DNA of 57,103 nucleotides, from IMG/VR virus record IMGVR_UViG_3300042430_000603, positions 1-57,103 of that record. One strand, given 5' to 3'. The notes under the pieces were generated by a model that was not told the origin of the DNA, did no database searches, and saw nothing but the letters and a program-made list of their open reading frames with translations. The position numbers and the translations under genes were made by a program. This document shows positions 30,901 to 38,943 of this stretch, piece by piece; the stretch's first letter is position 1; each line of letters begins with the position of its first letter. This stretch comes from a virus.

Positions 30901-31266
30901 GTAACTTGGAATATTGCAGATACATCTAAAACACCTTATGTACCTCCAGTAGTATATGAATTATATCTAGACTATCCAACTACAAGAGCAACAACTATTC
31001 CAAGAAATGCATATTATTGGTTTAGGGTAGATCTTAATAAGTATAATGATACAGGTTCAGATATAACAATTGTAACAGAATACAGGTTCGATAATACGGG
31101 TGCATGGACTACTTATGAAACATTAACTATTCCTCCATTTTATACTGGTAAAACTACAACAATGGCACTTAATAATAACACAGGTCCATTACTTAACCTA
31201 AATACAAGAGCAAGATCAACCACGGCAGGTATTAATGGTATGCCCACTGCAAATCTTAGTTTTTAA
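24922..31266 (+). CDS. Giant tail fibre with 15 Calx-beta-like repeats
   Basis: A 2,114-residue fibre. Residues 1-286 hold tail-tip modules starting YGFKFFNDSS and YGARLFNSSD plus two related FFN segments. Residues about 287-2008 are about 15 tandem domains of some 110-120 residues. Each has a (V/I)(D/N)EG near its start, a TVYY.(L/I).GT.IT..D strand, a (A)D..TEG.ET..(I/F)(T/S)FYSD segment and IGN.(L/V)SW.I.DTSKT at the boundary. This is the Calx-beta layout. From the seventh repeat, two subtypes alternate (TWSF.R.PATG and YS-type). The last about 105 residues form a separate tip. It likely reaches a cell-surface receptor. A promoter-like element follows the stop. Confidence 0.8.
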   Translation: MSYGFKFFNDSSELVIDNEIVKPWFVGRASFAAAEISSEIPAFSYTHGDNVTRNYSVYRITYSPPNVTNGVFYISLPSDTIYNKAYNVTNPFYSGNQSIYIYAAVNTNYLPVPDDIPEVYCFSLGQITTAGSGYGARLFNSSDQCVFDTTKSHLKIEPISSINFDAFVQPNGGQEYIIPAVDYPAYFLPNLDVNKLTYLDSSYFKRERYLSFFNQSGGYLSSWMPRITEEVKSGNLGFTGSRFFNASTRSSSIKSILPDSIDHNPLYINALTHSPGYIGGTFPAASYTLILSTNTAQEQEGNLAVIQCDVTTVNVPTGRQLRYTLSGTGVTASDFNDGLTGTFTISNSTSRFFLVVSSDNIFEQTETVTVTITNIDGTALVGTAQQFSLKNTKFYNLSTFPANVTSINEGEYVAVTLNTLESSTSPRVVNYTLSQVPSSVGATDQPFDANDWLDTVTLGSGATVVANRFTLPANTTTPGASIVFRAKNDFRVDGPKKLRLSIDDNPAIFVEFTVNDTSLEYSWSISGPNTINEGIEYTYDVTTSAPTGTRAIIGLTAITGASEDDIAQINGINYVSGDTYYVNTTSGLGSFTLKFKADLKTEGDESFTIFLDKDMPIPRTRLADLGFNVSLKDTSLTPINWSFSKVTGNPTTALVREGTNMVVRIQSTNVPTYPYTIYYRIAPGNGTLDTDTNFTTGSVIAFNVTSVDQQVLFQIKEDNITEGTETFQITFYRDAAGTDIITGLEWQIIDAISVERSLGFVVEGQTQTLTIKPNYLSYPYTVYGEITGGNANLTSADFISGTLLTETVLNNDNPVTLTFTGVEDYTVEGLFGEVVFFDMYSDPARTVPIGNSISWTMGDPQYVFSRSFASVNEGSNQVITISTNAVLPKILYGKMTGTNITSSDFSSPPNSTTFEWNITATGQTIGLTMAPDLTTETNPELVTLTFYHDTSFTNQAGNTVTWDIADTSKTPPPSWSFVRDPNTATVDEGVSVTVTANSSFIPSYTNLSIYYKITGTGITTEDFNLNALQGSWVIEDSSEEITFLIQADQLTEGTDSLVITFYSDSNYTTTIGNQLSFSIGDTSKTTWTFARIPATGTIDEGQPISFTATPSNPLAPNITIYYWLNGTNITTGDFTSASLEGSFNSNTGLILTMREDLFTEPFAEVAGITFYSDSNRTITIGNPLSWNIGDTSKTPPSYSLSVSETSVDEGSNFSFTIDSANVLTYPFTAYYKLSGTGITVDDTSFDPILGSVNVPGPSVSFDIDVTADQYTEGNETLTFTIYSDSNRTIQLGSPVSIVLADASKTTWSFARIPATGSINETGTNKSIAFTATPSNPAQAPITVYYWLKSVTGTILDGDFDPAGTLGSFTSNTGLTITMAADTATEGPETVEISFYSNSTRSIQIGNTLVWDVNDTSLNAPYYSVEFSSPNISNNSVNEGLAIDFSVSSSYIPLYPVTIYYKLTGTGITALDTNYALSGPIVLTSAFTSYAVNILADQLTENSETLTVSIYSDAALTTQIGNTASVILNDTSKTTWSFTRSPATGSIPEGQFISFFAQPSNASSSAITVYYGITGILASDLSSGSLTGSFNSADGKDILIYADTFTDGSNETATITFYSDSNRTVQIGNTLSWVIEDTSKSPPSYRISLYDTDETYTSTLDEGYPTWIRIQSADIPSYPQKVYYRALGTGVNTSDTDLVTTNTTGGIDGEFDLLSSNFIKVFSPLSDQLTENTETLVFKFYTLPTRLPANQIKFGPTVYDPETGLVGPLSKLTLTVNDISQTTWSFTRAPIDPVKIKETGTPSSIQISATPSNPAQSPVVFYYTIIGIEASDLTSGSLTGSFVSSAGPSIAMAADSKTEGDETAVISFYKDAAKTVSAGNSLSWVIDDTSVGAPTYSWTASPFTVDEGANVTISWSFGNIPDSMLPFTIYWQISGTNITANDTAEQALQGSFTIPARTGSFTLGMTADLFTEGTETVTGTFYTNAARTIQAGNSVTWNIADTSKTPYVPPVVYELYLDYPTTRATTIPRNAYYWFRVDLNKYNDTGSDITIVTEYRFDNTGAWTTYETLTIPPFYTGKTTTMALNNNTGPLLNLNTRARSTTAGINGMPTANLSF
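25780..30946 (+). repeat. Array of about 15 Calx-beta-like coding repeats
   Basis: The units are about 330-360 bases, related at protein level but well diverged in DNA, so the array is old or under diversifying change. The best-conserved boundary encodes SDSNRTIQIGN and SW.I.DTSKT. Alternating repeats are more alike than neighbours from about 27830 on, suggesting that two-domain blocks were duplicated. Confidence 0.75.
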
Positions 31267-31287
31267 ATGAATTAAAATTATTACATT

Positions 31288-31310
31288 TACCAGGGGACGC
31301 TAAAGAGAGA
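31288..31310 (+). promoter_or_regulatory. Phage single-subunit RNAP promoter, copy 2
   Basis: TACCAGGGGACGCTAAA followed by GAGAGA is identical to copy 1 over -17 to +7, with +1 at 31305. The 5' part of the transcript can fold as CCTAGG (31312-31317) with CCTAGG (31323-31328). The whole promoter is also one arm of a longer inverted repeat: TTACC, then GGGGACGC, against GCGTCCCC, then GGTAA. It precedes the acetyltransferase and the second fibre block. Confidence 0.75.
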
Positions 31311-31352
31311 TCCTAGGCGTCCCCTAGGTAATATTATTATAAGATATTATTA

Positions 31353-31796
31353 ATGGAATTAATTAAACCAAGAACATTAGAAGATATCCATTTTTGTGTT
31401 GATATGTATCTAAATTTAAATGATGAAACTTTTATCCCTGCGGATAAACAACTAGCATATGATAATTTAAGTAACTTAGTTAGACGTAATAAATTTGTTA
31501 GAATGGCAGTTAAAAATAATCAAATCATAGGGTGGATATATGCTACCCCTGGATTAAATCTGCATACAAAAGAAAAGATATTACAACAAATTTATTTTTG
31601 TTCAAATCAAGCAGGAATTTCTGCTGCAAGAGTTATAAAAGTTTTACATGAAGAATTAATAGAAGAAGCAAAAAGACTAGATATCAAATTAGTTATGTCC
31701 ACAGGAAGTCATTTTGACGAGGACAATACTTTTACCAAAATACTTGAAAGGTATGGTTGGGAAAGAAGAGGATACATTGCAATTAAAAAATTGTGA
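31353..31796 (+). CDS. GNAT-family acetyltransferase
   Basis: A 147-residue protein with a GNAT layout: an N-terminal IKPRTLEDIHFCVDMYLNLND, strand FVRMAVKNNQIIGWIYATPG, the region FCSNQAGISAARVIKVLHEELIEEAKRLDIKLVMS near the acetyl-CoA site, and a final strand LERYGWERRGYIAIKK. It would transfer an acyl group from acyl-CoA to an unknown amine. It is the first gene behind promoter copy 2 and precedes structural genes. Short GNAT proteins are common in marine phages, and their substrates are unknown. Confidence 0.75.
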   Translation: MELIKPRTLEDIHFCVDMYLNLNDETFIPADKQLAYDNLSNLVRRNKFVRMAVKNNQIIGWIYATPGLNLHTKEKILQQIYFCSNQAGISAARVIKVLHEELIEEAKRLDIKLVMSTGSHFDEDNTFTKILERYGWERRGYIAIKKL

Positions 31797-31841
31797 TTTC
31801 ATTAACCCTAAGCTCCATCTGAGGATCGAGAAAGGAAGAAA

Positions 31842-32279
31842 ATGGCACGAAGTAAAATTACGTCTGCATCAAAGGATTTAATATCTGATGATGGTGCAGT
31901 ACTAGTATCTGTTATTAAGGGTGAACAGATACATTTAAATTTAACCCTATCATGGCTTACTAATATTTCAAATTATGAGATTTTTAGTAAAGTCGTAGAA
32001 GCAAATAACGATGGTGCTGGAACAATTCCAGAGACAGTAAAACCAGGCGGTGTAACTGTTGATATCCCATTATTAGATACAACAGACACTAATAATCAAT
32101 TTATTATGGTGTTACCAGAAACATTGATTGCAGGGTGGTCTCCACAACCATCCCCTAACAAACCTGTATATGGCTATATTGATCTTGAAATTAGAGATAC
32201 AGGTGTAGGTACTCGAAAACAAGTATGGAAACCATTTAGAGGCTTAGTTGAAGTAAGATACTCTCCAACGGAGCTCTAA
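31842..32279 (+). CDS. Beta-sandwich virion protein upstream of fibre, function unknown
   Basis: The 145-residue protein alternates strands and turns (AVLVSVIKGEQIHLNLTLSWLTN, YGYIDLEIRDTG, WKPFRGLVEVRYSP). This resembles small N-terminal anchor domains of baseplate or fibre proteins, such as the BppU-type fold. It ends one base before the fibre start. I cannot assign a family. A structural role as a fibre anchor is inferred from its position. Confidence 0.55.
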   Translation: MARSKITSASKDLISDDGAVLVSVIKGEQIHLNLTLSWLTNISNYEIFSKVVEANNDGAGTIPETVKPGGVTVDIPLLDTTDTNNQFIMVLPETLIAGWSPQPSPNKPVYGYIDLEIRDTGVGTRKQVWKPFRGLVEVRYSPTEL

Positions 32280-32280
32280 C

Positions 32281-35001
32281 ATGGCTACTCAAAATTATGA
32301 AGTAGTTGTAAATCCTGGCTCTATTGAGCTTGGTGTAACTACACAAAATAATATTTTAACAGTACAGACAGTAGACTATATAATGTCGCTATCTCGTACT
32401 GGAGGTCAAGGTGCACAAGGATATAGCGCTTACGAAATTGCTGTTCAAAATGGCTATACTGGTACTGCATTACAATTTGCTACTGAGTTAACAACTCTAG
32501 CACAAAAAGTAACTGCTGCAGCTGCTAGTGCAACTCAAGCCGCTACCTCTGCATCTGCTGCTTCATCAAGTGCAAACTTAGCTAGTGGTAGCGCTCAAGC
32601 TGCTGCTCAGAGTGTTGTAAACTCTATTGCCCAAGCTAATGCCGCATCTATAAGTGCTACTAATGCCGCTGTTAGTGCTGCTCAAGCTAGTGTATCTGCA
32701 GACTTAGCAGAGGATAGCGCTATAGACTCACAATTAGCAGCCGCTGATGCTTCAGCTAGTGAAGATGCTGCAGCTAGTTCTGAAGCTAATGCCTTACTCT
32801 ATAGAAATGCCGCTCAAACATCTGCTACTACTGCAGATGCCAAAGCTACAATAGCAACTAACCAAGCTACTTCTGCTACTACTAGTGCTTCAAATGCCTT
32901 GACAAGCGCTAATAATGCCGCTAGTAGTCAAAGCAATGCTAGTACTAGTGCAACTCAAGCTGCTCAAAGTGCTACTGCTTCTGCAGCAAGTGCTGTTGCC
33001 TCTGATTATAGTGCTGACTTAGCTGACCTAAGTGCTACTAATGCTGAAGCTAGTAAAAATGCTGCGGCATTAAGTCAAGCTGATGCTTTAGCTTCTAAAA
33101 ATGCTTCTGCTATAAGTGCCACAACTGCAACTACAAAAGCAGGTGAAGCATCTACAAGTGCTGCTACTTCAACTACTAAAGCCTCTGAAGCATCTACAAG
33201 TGCTACAAGTGCTGCTGCTTCAGCAACAACTGCAACTTTACAATCTAGTATTGCTACAGTTAAGGCTAATGAAGCTGCCCAGAGTGCCGCTGATGCTGCT
33301 GCTCATCAAGCTGCTGCTCAAGCTGCTCTTGCTTCTTTTAGAAGTACTTATCTAGGTGAGTTAAATGCAGACCCTACCTTAGATGGTAATGGTGATCCTG
33401 TAATGATTGGTGCTGAATATTTCAACACTGTAGCAAACAAGCTAAAAGTATTTACCTCTACTGGCTGGCAATTCTATGATGCAACAGCACAAACAGCTTC
33501 TCAAAATGCTGCTTTAAGTGCTTCACAAGCAGCTTCTTCAAGTGCTACTTCCCAAAGCTATGCTACAACAGCAATTACTAAGGCTACTGAAGCAGCTGGA
33601 TCAGCACAGAGTGCCGCTACAAGTGCAACAAGTGCATTAGCATCTAAGAATGCTGCTGCTACTTCTGAGACCAATTCTAGTGCATCTGAAAACTATGCAT
33701 TAAATTATAAGAATGCTGCTGCTACAAGTGCAGATATTGCTTCTTCTAAAGCTTCTGATGCTAATACATCTGCTTTGAATGCAGCTACAAGTGCTACTGA
33801 TGCCTCTGGCTATTTATCTAGTGTTGTAGCATCTGCTAATAATGCAGGTCAAAGTGCTACTGCAGCTGCAACATCTGCATCTAATTCTGCTTTAAGTGCT
33901 GCAAGTGCTTCTACTAGTGCTAGTAATGCAGATCTTAGTGAAGCTCTCGCTATGGACTGGGCCTCTAAAACAGGAGGTGCAGTAGATGGTACTAATTATT
34001 CAGCAAAGTTTTATGCATTACAAACTACAAGTAGTGCTACTGCAGCTAATTTATCAGCTACGAATGCTGCTACGTCTGCAACACAAGCGCTTACAAGTGC
34101 TACAAGTGCCGCTACATCATTAGCTAATATTGGATCATCAGAATTAAATGCTGCTCAAAGTGCTTCTGATGCTTTAGCCTCTAAGAATGCTTCTGCAATT
34201 AGCGCTACAAATGCTTTAGCTAGCGAGAATGCTGCTGAAGCTGCTGAGATTGGTGCTGCTTCAAGTGCATCCTCTGCATCTACAAGTGCCACTGCATCCG
34301 CAGGATCTGCTACATCAGCTAATACAAGTCAATTGGCTTCAGCCTCAAGTGCTGCTGCTTCATTAACTTCAGCTAATAATTCACAGGCATCAGCTACTGC
34401 ATCTGCCACAAGTGCTACTGCTTCGGCTAGTAGTGCAGCATCTGCTTTAACATCTAAAACTGATGCAGCAACAAGCGCTACCAATGCTGCTACAAGTGCA
34501 ACTAATGCTAGTACCAGTGCTACAAACGCTTTAGCTTCAGAGCTTACTTCTTTATCTTATAAGAATGAAACAGTATACAATGCAACTAATGCTGCTACAT
34601 CTGCAGCTAATGCATTAATCTCTCAGAATGCTTCAGTAAATGCACAGTTAAGTGCTGAGGCGGCAAGAGATTCTGCCTTTGCTGCTTATGACAGTTTTGA
34701 TGATAGATACTTAGGTGTTAAAACTGATGATCCAACAACTGATAACGATGGTAATACCTTAGTTGGTGGTACATTATACTTTCAAAATAACGTAGGTATG
34801 CGTATCTATACTGGTACTAGTTGGACATCTGCTTATGTATCAGGACAAGGAGCCTCTTTAGTTCCTGCTAACAATTTAAGCGATGTAGCAAATGTGGTTA
34901 CTGCAAGAGCAAATCTAGGTCTTGGAACAGCTGCTTTAGCTAATACTGCAGACTTTGTGACTATGGATGATATATTGGCAATGGCAATTGCTTTAGGTTA
35001 A
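32281..35001 (+). CDS. Ala/Ser/Thr-rich tail fibre
   Basis: A 906-residue fibre. After an N-terminal anchor (residues 1-75, ending AYEIAVQNGYTGTALQFATELT), most of the chain is Ala/Ser/Thr-rich with patterns like AATSATNAATSA, expected to form a long trimeric coiled shaft. Embedded modules break the shaft: STYLGELNADPTLDGNGDPV...GAEYFN..NKLKVF at about 354-403, DWASKTGGAVDGTNYSAKFYA at about 558, and RYLGVKTDDPTTDNDGNTLV...TLYFQN..GMRIYT at about 808-865. The first and third are copies of one module common in phage fibres. The C-terminus ends in a short helical knob. Confidence 0.82.
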   Translation: MATQNYEVVVNPGSIELGVTTQNNILTVQTVDYIMSLSRTGGQGAQGYSAYEIAVQNGYTGTALQFATELTTLAQKVTAAAASATQAATSASAASSSANLASGSAQAAAQSVVNSIAQANAASISATNAAVSAAQASVSADLAEDSAIDSQLAAADASASEDAAASSEANALLYRNAAQTSATTADAKATIATNQATSATTSASNALTSANNAASSQSNASTSATQAAQSATASAASAVASDYSADLADLSATNAEASKNAAALSQADALASKNASAISATTATTKAGEASTSAATSTTKASEASTSATSAAASATTATLQSSIATVKANEAAQSAADAAAHQAAAQAALASFRSTYLGELNADPTLDGNGDPVMIGAEYFNTVANKLKVFTSTGWQFYDATAQTASQNAALSASQAASSSATSQSYATTAITKATEAAGSAQSAATSATSALASKNAAATSETNSSASENYALNYKNAAATSADIASSKASDANTSALNAATSATDASGYLSSVVASANNAGQSATAAATSASNSALSAASASTSASNADLSEALAMDWASKTGGAVDGTNYSAKFYALQTTSSATAANLSATNAATSATQALTSATSAATSLANIGSSELNAAQSASDALASKNASAISATNALASENAAEAAEIGAASSASSASTSATASAGSATSANTSQLASASSAAASLTSANNSQASATASATSATASASSAASALTSKTDAATSATNAATSATNASTSATNALASELTSLSYKNETVYNATNAATSAANALISQNASVNAQLSAEAARDSAFAAYDSFDDRYLGVKTDDPTTDNDGNTLVGGTLYFQNNVGMRIYTGTSWTSAYVSGQGASLVPANNLSDVANVVTARANLGLGTAALANTADFVTMDDILAMAIALG

Positions 35002-35011
35002 GGAGAAAACA

Positions 35012-35338
35012 ATGGCAAATAATTTTATTAACGCTGTTGCATCTAATATTGGAACTACTGAAGTTGTGATTTATACAGCTCCTACTAATACCAAAGCAAT
35101 TCTTATTGGGTGTAACTTAGCAAACAAAACAGGTAGTTTTCTTCCTGTTAGTCTTATCCTACGTAAATCTACTGGCGATGCATATATCGTAAAAGATAAA
35201 CGTGTAGGTAATGGAGAAAACGAAGAAGTAATGAAGGGTAATAAAATTATACTATTACCTGGTGATCAATTAATTTCCATCAGTGTTGATGCTAATGCTT
35301 TTGACGCTATTGCTTCAATTCTATCAGGAGTAGCATAA
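35012..35338 (+). CDS. Small virion structural protein (marine myophage type)
   Basis: A 108-residue, beta-rich protein (TEVVIYTAPTNTKAILIGCNLANKT, KIILLPGDQLISISVDANAFDAIASIL). Similar small structural proteins sit beside fibre genes in T4-like marine phages; that similarity is from memory of the pattern. It shares one base with the next gene. The ribosome-binding site is AAGGAGAA. Confidence 0.55.
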   Translation: MANNFINAVASNIGTTEVVIYTAPTNTKAILIGCNLANKTGSFLPVSLILRKSTGDAYIVKDKRVGNGENEEVMKGNKIILLPGDQLISISVDANAFDAIASILSGVA

Positions 35339-35568
35339 TGGCTGGCTTTTATGAAGGTACAGATTTAGCTGATAAAACCTTTTATGGATTTAGATTTAAT
35401 CCAGACACAGGTAACTTGGAAATAGAGATCATTAATGATGGCTCTCCAGTTATGTTACCTGATGAAGGTATTATTGACAAATATGATTATAGACAATGGG
35501 TTTGGTCTCGTGATACTTTAAAGTTTCAGTGGGGTAACAATGGACATTTACAGGTGAAATTCTTATGA
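35338..35568 (+). CDS. Small virion protein next to the spike gene
   Basis: A 76-residue acidic protein: FRFNPDTGNLEIEIINDGSP, then DYRQWVWSRDTLKFQWGNNGHLQVKFL. Short proteins with this (Y/W).W....L.F...NGHL ending occur beside fibres of T4-like cyanophages. A structural or fibre-attachment role is inferred. It overlaps both neighbours by one to four bases. Confidence 0.55.
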   Translation: MAGFYEGTDLADKTFYGFRFNPDTGNLEIEIINDGSPVMLPDEGIIDKYDYRQWVWSRDTLKFQWGNNGHLQVKFL

Positions 35569-38500
35569 CACAATTAATTGATTTAGGGAAACTACGGTTT
35601 CATTTCGCAGGTGACTGGTTACAATCCACCACTTACGAATCAAACGATATCGTCAAATATGGTGGTAACGTTTATGTATATACGTATGGTTTAAAGACCT
35701 CTGGTAATTTACCAACAAATACAGTATATTGGGCCTTGATGATTCAAGGGTTTAAATTTAGAGGTAATTTTAGCACAGCTGTTGATTACAAAGTAGGTGA
35801 TGGTATTGCCCATGGTGGTAAAGTCTATATTGCTGTTTTAGACAGTGTAAACCAGACCCCTCCTAACACTACATACTGGTCACAATTTGCTGATGGTATT
35901 CAATATGAAGGTACATACAATCCTGTATCAGCATACCAAAAGAATGACGTAGTAGTTTATGGTGGTTCTGTATACATTGCTAAACAAGACACTACAGGTA
36001 ATGATCCTACTCAAACAGGATTCTGGGATAAGTTTGTTGAAGGTATTAGTGCAAAAAGCGTTTATAACAACGCAACAGCATATGTTCCAGGTGATTTAGT
36101 TGCTTATGGTCCAAATATTTATCGTGCAAAAGTAAATACTACAGGTAATATTCCTACCAATACTACGCAATGGGAATTATTAATTAGTGGTACTAAATTC
36201 CAAGGTACTTATAGCTCAGTTACAACATACTATTTAAATGACTTAGTTGTTTATGGTAATACGCTTTATAGAAGTAAACAAGAACAATCTAATACTTTAC
36301 CTACAACTACGGCTAGTTGGGAAATTATTACAGGTGGTACCCTGTTTAAGGGTGCATATGTAAATGCTACAGCATATAAGAAGGGTGATCTAGTAACCTA
36401 TGGATCAAACACTTACATTGCATTACAAGATTCAACTGGTAATCTACCTACTGCAGCATCATACTGGGAACTCTATAATGCAGGTTTAAAATACCAAGGT
36501 GTATGGTCTAGTTTAACTGCATATAAAATTGGTGAAGTTATAACTTATGGTGGTAGTTTATTCCAAGCTAGGCTTGATAATAGCAACACAAACCCAACAA
36601 CCACTGCTACATGGGATAAACTAGTTGCAGGGTTTAAGAACAAAGGTACTTGGGCTACTACTACTGAATACGGTATTGATGAGGTAGTTTCACATGGTGG
36701 CAACACTTATATATCTCTCATTCCTCATGCATCAACTACATTTGAAACTGACTTAGCAGCAGTTAAATGGCAAAAGTTTAACTCAGGTGTTAGATGGAGA
36801 GGCACTTGGGCTGCTTCCACTTTATATCTAAAAGATGATATAATTAAAGATACAATTGGTTCTGCATATTTAGCAACTCAAGATCATACTTCTAGTTCTT
36901 CTTTCGTTACTGATTCCTCTAAATGGGCATTATTTGTTGTTGGTGGATCAGATGTATTACCTGCAATTCAAGCAACAGATGCTGGACAAAGTTTAACTGT
37001 TACTGGTAATGGTATAAACCTAGATTGGCTTGGCGCTACACAATCAGCTAATGTATTCTATGTAGCTCCTCATGGTGTAGATGCACCTGCGTATGGTAAA
37101 AATTTAACAACCCCATATGCTTCTGTTAGATACGCTTGTGATAATGCTCCAGAAAACTCTACAATCTTTGTTAAAACAGGTACATATGATGAGCAGTTAC
37201 CTATTACAATTCCAGCTAACGTTGCTATTGTAGGAGATAATCAGCGTACAGTTATTATTGAGCCTAAAACTGGTTTAAGTGACGATGGTGTTACTCTAAA
37301 CTCACAAGCAACGATGTTCTTAATGAGTAATGGTTCTATTCTTAATAAGATGACCTTTAGAGGCATGACAGGTTGGACTCCTGGTGGTACTACACCATCA
37401 GATGTTACTACGTCTACTATTAAAGGCGTTGTTGTTAGATTGAATCCAGCTAGCCCTATTACACACAAATCACCATATGTACTTGAATGTTCATTTATTG
37501 GTTCTGGTGGTATTGGTGCTTTGATCGATGGTTCTGTTCATGCAACAGGCGCTAAGACTATGATTTTCCATGGCTACACTGTTATTTCTGATAATGGTAT
37601 TGGCTATTGGGTTAAAGATGGTGGTAAGTCTGAAATTGTATCTTGCTTTACATACTACTGCTACTTTGGATACACTGCTTCAGGCGGTGGATTTATCCGT
37701 GCATTAAATGGTAATAATAGCTATGGTACATGGGGTGCTACTTCTCGTGGATTTGATGTTAATGAATCAGCGTTAACAGGTGCTTTAGTTGGACAACAAT
37801 TAAACTTCCAATATGGTGGTGGTGCTATTAATGTAGGGGATACTGTTACAGGCCCATCAGGTACAGGTATAGTTACTAACGTACAATACTCTGCTGATAA
37901 AGTTTATGTAAAGAATACTACAGGTACATTTACAGCAGGTCAAGCATTAACTTTTACAAGTGGTGGTACTGGTAGTGTTAATACTGGTGGATTAGAGAAT
38001 CAAAAAGGTTTTGTATTAATCGTAAATGGATTAACAGCATTACCAAAGCCAGGATCTAGTATTTCTATTGCAGGTGATATATTCTCTTATGTTATTCAGA
38101 GTGTATCAGGTACTTATACAAACTCAAGTAGTGAAATTGTATTAATTCTTGCACAAGAAAAACCAAATGGTTCTCCAGCAGATTCAGTAATTACTATGCG
38201 TAGACAATATAGTCAGATTCGTTTAACTGGTCATGACTTCTTAAGCATTGGTACTGGTGGTGTAGTAACAACTAACTATCCAGGAGTTCCAACACAACCT
38301 TCAGCTCAAGGTAATGAAACTGATGAAGCCTATCCAGGTCGTGTATACTATGTAAGTACTGACCAAGATGGTAACTTTAGGGTTGGTGAATATTTCCGTA
38401 TTGATCAAGCTACTGGCCGTGCAACCTTGAATGCTAACGCTTTCGATTTAGCTGGTTTAACCTCTCTTAAGCTTGGATCTATTGGTGCACAATTAGGTGA

Positions 38501-38933
38501 AACTATTAATGAGTTCTCTAGTGATGGCGCATTGTCAGGTAATTCTAATACTGCAGTTCCAACAGAATATGCTGTAAAAACTTATGTAGATACTAAAACT
38601 GCCGCTTCAACAACTGGTATTATTAGTACAAACGTTGCTTTAGGTACTTCAAATGTATTAGTACCTTCTCAGAATGCAGCTAAAACCTACATTGATGCAG
38701 GTGATGCTGCTACGCTAACCTCTGCAAATTCTTATACAAATACTGCAGTAGGTGGTATAAGTGTAAATGAATTACCACTAGTAGCTACTATTAGTACTGA
38801 TAAAACTTTAGGTTCTTACAAGATGACTTTTAGTATGTCTACACTAACTCTTTCTGGCGCAACGGTATATACTATTGCTCCAAACGCTTATCATTTCGTG
38901 TTGAATCCAAATGGATTCGCACTCTTTAATTAA
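35565..38933 (+). CDS. Tail spike: nine carbohydrate-binding-like repeats plus beta-helix
   Basis: A 1,122-residue protein. Residues about 8-460 are nine tandem units of some 48-50 residues, each like G.Y....AY..GD.V.YGG..Y.A.......P.....W, the pattern of CBM5/12 chitin-binding-type modules. From about 497, HGVDAPAYGKNLTTPYASVRYA and FVKTGTYDEQLPITIPANVAIVG mark a pectate-lyase-like right-handed beta-helix. The C-terminal segment (DQDGNFRVGEYF, EFSSDGALSGNSNTAVPTEYAVKTYVD) matches the conserved end of marine T4-like phage fibres. It probably binds, and may cut, a surface polysaccharide; no catalytic residues can be assigned. Confidence 0.78.
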   Translation: MTQLIDLGKLRFHFAGDWLQSTTYESNDIVKYGGNVYVYTYGLKTSGNLPTNTVYWALMIQGFKFRGNFSTAVDYKVGDGIAHGGKVYIAVLDSVNQTPPNTTYWSQFADGIQYEGTYNPVSAYQKNDVVVYGGSVYIAKQDTTGNDPTQTGFWDKFVEGISAKSVYNNATAYVPGDLVAYGPNIYRAKVNTTGNIPTNTTQWELLISGTKFQGTYSSVTTYYLNDLVVYGNTLYRSKQEQSNTLPTTTASWEIITGGTLFKGAYVNATAYKKGDLVTYGSNTYIALQDSTGNLPTAASYWELYNAGLKYQGVWSSLTAYKIGEVITYGGSLFQARLDNSNTNPTTTATWDKLVAGFKNKGTWATTTEYGIDEVVSHGGNTYISLIPHASTTFETDLAAVKWQKFNSGVRWRGTWAASTLYLKDDIIKDTIGSAYLATQDHTSSSSFVTDSSKWALFVVGGSDVLPAIQATDAGQSLTVTGNGINLDWLGATQSANVFYVAPHGVDAPAYGKNLTTPYASVRYACDNAPENSTIFVKTGTYDEQLPITIPANVAIVGDNQRTVIIEPKTGLSDDGVTLNSQATMFLMSNGSILNKMTFRGMTGWTPGGTTPSDVTTSTIKGVVVRLNPASPITHKSPYVLECSFIGSGGIGALIDGSVHATGAKTMIFHGYTVISDNGIGYWVKDGGKSEIVSCFTYYCYFGYTASGGGFIRALNGNNSYGTWGATSRGFDVNESALTGALVGQQLNFQYGGGAINVGDTVTGPSGTGIVTNVQYSADKVYVKNTTGTFTAGQALTFTSGGTGSVNTGGLENQKGFVLIVNGLTALPKPGSSISIAGDIFSYVIQSVSGTYTNSSSEIVLILAQEKPNGSPADSVITMRRQYSQIRLTGHDFLSIGTGGVVTTNYPGVPTQPSAQGNETDEAYPGRVYYVSTDQDGNFRVGEYFRIDQATGRATLNANAFDLAGLTSLKLGSIGAQLGETINEFSSDGALSGNSNTAVPTEYAVKTYVDTKTAASTTGIISTNVALGTSNVLVPSQNAAKTYIDAGDAATLTSANSYTNTAVGGISVNELPLVATISTDKTLGSYKMTFSMSTLTLSGATVYTIAPNAYHFVLNPNGFALFN

Positions 38934-38943
38934 GGAATAAATT

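Noticed and set aside
33116-33355. Leu/Gln-rich frame inside the Ala/Ser/Thr-rich fibre
   Set aside because: It is a shifted reading of GCT/ACT/AGT repeats, with no independent signals.
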